From positions 1 to 64,000 of the forward strand of contig CAWELN010000005.1 in NCBI GenBank assembly GCA_963809795.1: DNA of 64,000 nt, read 5' to 3'. Source of the DNA: DASUAS01 sp963809795 (lineage in GTDB: Bacteria; Actinomycetota; Acidimicrobiia; IMCC26256; DASPTH01). Below, one piece after another: positions 61,490 through 64,000 of the stretch. How positions within the stretch are numbered: position 1 is the stretch's first letter; the number at the start of each line of letters is the position of its first letter. The translations under genes and the position numbers were made by a program. The notes beneath the pieces are model-generated. The model saw nothing but the letters and a program-made list of their open reading frames with translations, made no database searches and was not told where the DNA came from.

Positions 61490-61563
61490 GAGCAGGGGCT
61501 CCGCCGCGTGAAGGGCGGATCTCGCAGGGTGCGGGCGTCGACGCACGGCGTCAGGGGTCGCGA

Positions 61564-62817
61564 TCAGAGATCCGGATACGGGGTGAAGCGGCCGCAGAGG
61601 TCGGCGGCCTGGGCGCGGACGTCGGCCGCGATGTCCTCGTCGTCGACCTTGCGCAGCACCTGGGCGATGAGCGAGGAGATCTCCCGCATCTCCGCCTCGC
61701 GCATGCCCGCGGTCGTGACCGCGGCGGTGCCGAGCCGGAGCCCGCTGGTGACGAACGGCTTCTCGGGGTCGTTCGGGATCGCGTTCTTGTTGCAGGTGAT
61801 CCCGGCGCGGTCGAGCGACTCCTGGGCCGCCTTGCCGGTGACGCCGAACGGCCGGAGGTCGACCAGCATGAGGTGGTTGTCGGTGCCGCCGGAGACGATG
61901 CGGAAACCCTCGGCCGCGAGCGCGTCGGCGAGGGCGGCGGCGTTGCGCACGATGGCCGCCGCGTAGTCGGCGAACTCGGGCTGCATCGCCTCTTTGAACG
62001 CGACCGCCTTGGCCGCGACCACGTGCATGAGCGGCCCGCCCTGCAGGCCCGGGAACACCGCCTTGTCGATCGCGGCGGCGTACTGCTCACGGCACATGAT
62101 CACGCCGGCGCGTGGTCCGCGCAGGGTCTTGTGCGTGGTGGTGGTCACGACGTCGGCGTACGGGATCGGCGACGGGTGGACACCGCCGGCGACGAGCCCG
62201 GCGATGTGCGCGGCGTCGACCATGAGCAGCGCGCCGCAGGCGTCGGCGATCTCGCGGAAGGCGGCGAAGTCGATGAGGCGCGGGTAGGCGGTGGCTCCGG
62301 CGATGATGAGCTTCGGCCGCTCGGCGAGGGCGAGGGCCCGCAGCTCGTCGTGGTCGATGCGCTCGGAGTCGCGGTCGACGCCGTACGACACGAAGTCGTA
62401 GAGGCGGCCGCTGAAGTTGACCGGTGACCCGTGGGTGAGGTGCCCACCCTGGTCGAGGCGCATGCCCATGACCTTGTCGCCCGGATCGAGCAGCGCCAGG
62501 AACGCGGCCATGTTGGCGTTGGCCCCGGAGTGCGGCTGCACGTTCGCGTGCTCGGCGCCGAACAGCTCGCAGAGCCGGTCGCGCGCGAGCACCTCCGCCT
62601 CGTCGACCACGAAGTTGCCGCCGTAGTAGCGCTTCGCCGGGTAGCCCTCGGAGTACTTGTTGGTGAGCACCGAACCTTGGGCGGCGAGCACCGCGGGCGA
62701 GGTGAAGTTCTCCGATGCGATCAGCTGGACGGTGGTGTTCTGGCGCACCGTCTCGCGCCGGATGATGTCGGCGATCTCGGGATCGGTGGCGGCGAGCGCC
62801 TCGGCTGGTGTGGTCAC
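61564..62817 (-). CDS. glyA: Serine hydroxymethyltransferase
   Basis: 417 residues. PLP lysine in TTTTHKTLRGPR; SGANANMAAF; DAAHIAGLVAGG; TGLRLGTAAVTTAGM C-terminal. Converts serine and THF to glycine and 5,10-methylene-THF. Overlaps rpiB by four bases (ATGA), so they are co-translated. Normal length. The preceding C1 connection (an MTHFR-like gene) is 13 kb away and probably unrelated. Confidence 0.97.
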   Translation of the reverse strand: MTTPAEALAATDPEIADIIRRETVRQNTTVQLIASENFTSPAVLAAQGSVLTNKYSEGYPAKRYYGGNFVVDEAEVLARDRLCELFGAEHANVQPHSGANANMAAFLALLDPGDKVMGMRLDQGGHLTHGSPVNFSGRLYDFVSYGVDRDSERIDHDELRALALAERPKLIIAGATAYPRLIDFAAFREIADACGALLMVDAAHIAGLVAGGVHPSPIPYADVVTTTTHKTLRGPRAGVIMCREQYAAAIDKAVFPGLQGGPLMHVVAAKAVAFKEAMQPEFADYAAAIVRNAAALADALAAEGFRIVSGGTDNHLMLVDLRPFGVTGKAAQESLDRAGITCNKNAIPNDPEKPFVTSGLRLGTAAVTTAGMREAEMREISSLIAQVLRKVDDEDIAADVRAQAADLCGRFTPYPDL

Positions 62818-63266
62818 GTCGGAATTTCCCCGTTCTCGATGGCGGTGATCTCGTCGATGCGGCGCTGGTGGCGGCCACCCTCGAAGGCGGTGGTGAGCCA
62901 GACCTGCAGGATCTCATCGGCGAGGCCCTCGCCCACCACCCGGGCGCCGATCGAGAGCACATTGGCGTCGTTGTGCCGACGCGAGTACTCGGAGGTGTAG
63001 AGGTCGTTGCAGAGCGCGGCGCGCACCCCCTTCACCTTGTTGGCCGACAGCTGCTCGCCCTGGCCGCTCCCGCCGAGCACGATGCCCCGCTCGGCCCGGC
63101 CGGCGGCCACCTCCCGGCCCACCGCGGAGCAGTAGATCGGGTAGTCGACCGGCTCCTCGGAGTCGGTGCCGAGGTCGTCGACCTCGTGGCCGCCCTCCTT
63201 CAGGGCGGCGATGAAGTGCTCCTTCAGGCGGTAGCCCGCGTGGTCGGAGCCGATGGCGATCCGCAT
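62814..63266 (-). CDS. rpiB: Ribose-5-phosphate isomerase B
   Basis: 150 residues from MRIAIGSDHAGYRLKEHF. Typical LacA/RpiB: SDHAG, GTDS, GIVLGGSGQG (G-S-G-Q-G phosphate site), NDANVLSIGARVVG. Interconverts ribose-5-P and ribulose-5-P. The Cys base of RpiB is in ALCND. Start ATG 63266. First gene of the rpiB-glyA unit, divergent from the binding-protein gene. Confidence 0.95.
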   Translation of the reverse strand: MRIAIGSDHAGYRLKEHFIAALKEGGHEVDDLGTDSEEPVDYPIYCSAVGREVAAGRAERGIVLGGSGQGEQLSANKVKGVRAALCNDLYTSEYSRRHNDANVLSIGARVVGEGLADEILQVWLTTAFEGGRHQRRIDEITAIENGEIPT

Positions 63267-63407
63267 GGGCGCTCCCGCGTCGGCAACCGGGCCAGTGTAG
63301 GGAAGGTGACCTGCACCCGGCGTGACAGATCCGGGTCCGAGCGCGACCCGCGCCCGGTGCCCAGACGTGCAAGACTGCTCCGGCGACATCGACCCGGGGG
63401 GGCATCA

Positions 63408-64000
63408 GTGGTCAAGGTCCGGAACGCGATCGTGATCGGCGCGCTGCTCGTCAGCCTGGCGGCACTCGGTGCGGGGCCGGCGACCGCACAGTCGAGCAAC
63501 GAGAAGCCGCAAGCCACCGAGGTCGGGGTCACGGCGACCGAGATCCACATCGCGGTCATCGCCGACGTCGACAACGCGCCCGCACCCGGCCTGTTCAAGG
63601 GCTCGGTCGACGGCGTGAAGGCGGCGCCGCCTACCTGAACAGCAAGGCCGGGGGTGGCGGACTGGCCGGCCGCAAGGTCGTGGTCGACTTCTACGACTCG
63701 AAGCTCAACCCGAACGAGGCGCGCAACGCCACCATCCAGGGCTGCGGGAACGACCTCGCCCTGGTCGGCACGGCCGCGTTGTTCCTGAGCCAGGTCGACG
63801 ACATCGTCAACTGCAAGGACCAGGCGGGGCAGGCGACCGGCATCCCCGACATGTCCTCGGTCACCACCGGTGTGCCCGAGTCGTGCTCCCCGCTGTCGTT
63901 CCCGGCCTACGGCATCGCCATCGACTGCGCCGCCGTCACCGCAGAACCCGCAGACCTACTACGGCAACCAGGGGCCGGCGAAGTGGGAGCTCTCCAAGCA
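63408..64000 (+). CDS. LivK-type substrate-binding protein 2, partial and frameshifted
   Basis: Starts GTG 63408 after a G-rich ribosome site. Signal peptide ends near GPATAQ, then SSNEKPQATEVGVTATEIHIAVIADVDNAPAPGLFKGSVDG, very close to the 7-kb protein. A missing base near 63630 (GCGGCGCCG for GCGGCGGCCG) moves the frame to YLNSKAGGGGLAGRKVVVDFYDSKLNP. An extra G near 63942 restores it before QNPQTYYGNQGPAKW. The 3' end is beyond the window. Confidence 0.85.

Noticed and set aside
59893..62427. 844-codon plus-strand frame across wecA and glyA
   Set aside because: Runs opposite two well-conserved genes, with Arg/His/Glu-rich, low-complexity translation.
62087..62962. 291-codon minus-strand frame overlapping glyA and rpiB
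   Set aside because: Offset-frame shadow of glyA, extremely Arg-rich.

Overview
The window looks like chromosomal DNA of a high-GC actinobacterium, most likely class Acidimicrobiia. The evidence is base composition, GTG/TTG starts, a complete actinobacterial-type block (rpiB, glyA, wecA-like, two small ATP-synthase-associated membrane proteins, atpBEFHAGDC) and LivK-type binding proteins of a kind I associate with that class. The class assignment is inference. No rRNA, tRNA or CRISPR array was recognised.

Bases 1-49,300 are loosely packed and accessory in character. A TetR-controlled metallohydrolase plus two SRPBCC proteins (0.1-2.7 kb) is followed by an HTH/Clp-N pair with its promoter inside twin operators (2.9-3.7 kb). 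Next come a membrane glycosyltransferase, a CopD-like protein, a LivK-type binding protein and a PAS + metallohydrolase pair (4-10 kb). An IS110 transposase with a structured left end lies at 12.5-13.6 kb. The M16-like peptidase and RtcB pair, with an attenuator-like leader, lies at 17.9-21.2 kb. Assorted orphan enzymes follow (22-32.8 kb), including two APH-type kinases, a methyltransferase, an LD-carboxypeptidase and a lysozyme-like protein. An ECF sigma factor is translationally coupled to a membrane-anchored seven-bladed YVTN propeller, followed by two secreted paralogues (33-37.2 kb). After these are a giant AfsR-like regulator with a nucleotide-cyclase domain (37.6-41.2 kb), a small catabolic cassette (42-44 kb), a secreted duplicated-domain protein, a sulfotransferase, an MTHFR-like protein and a GNAT. 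Intergenic DNA in this half carries many copies of an imperfect hairpin element and several other short dispersed repeats.

Bases 49,350-63,270 are compact housekeeping DNA, all on the minus strand: a coiled-coil protein, a nucleotide-sugar dehydrogenase, a TIM-barrel glycosidase-like protein, the ATP synthase operon, a WecA/MraY-type phosphotransferase, glyA and rpiB. A second LivK-type binding protein, paralogous to the one at 7 kb, starts divergently and runs off the right edge.

Many genes carry one-base frameshifts, often in short homopolymers. One is in atpE, which is expected to be essential, so at least part of this pattern is probably residual consensus error rather than gene decay.
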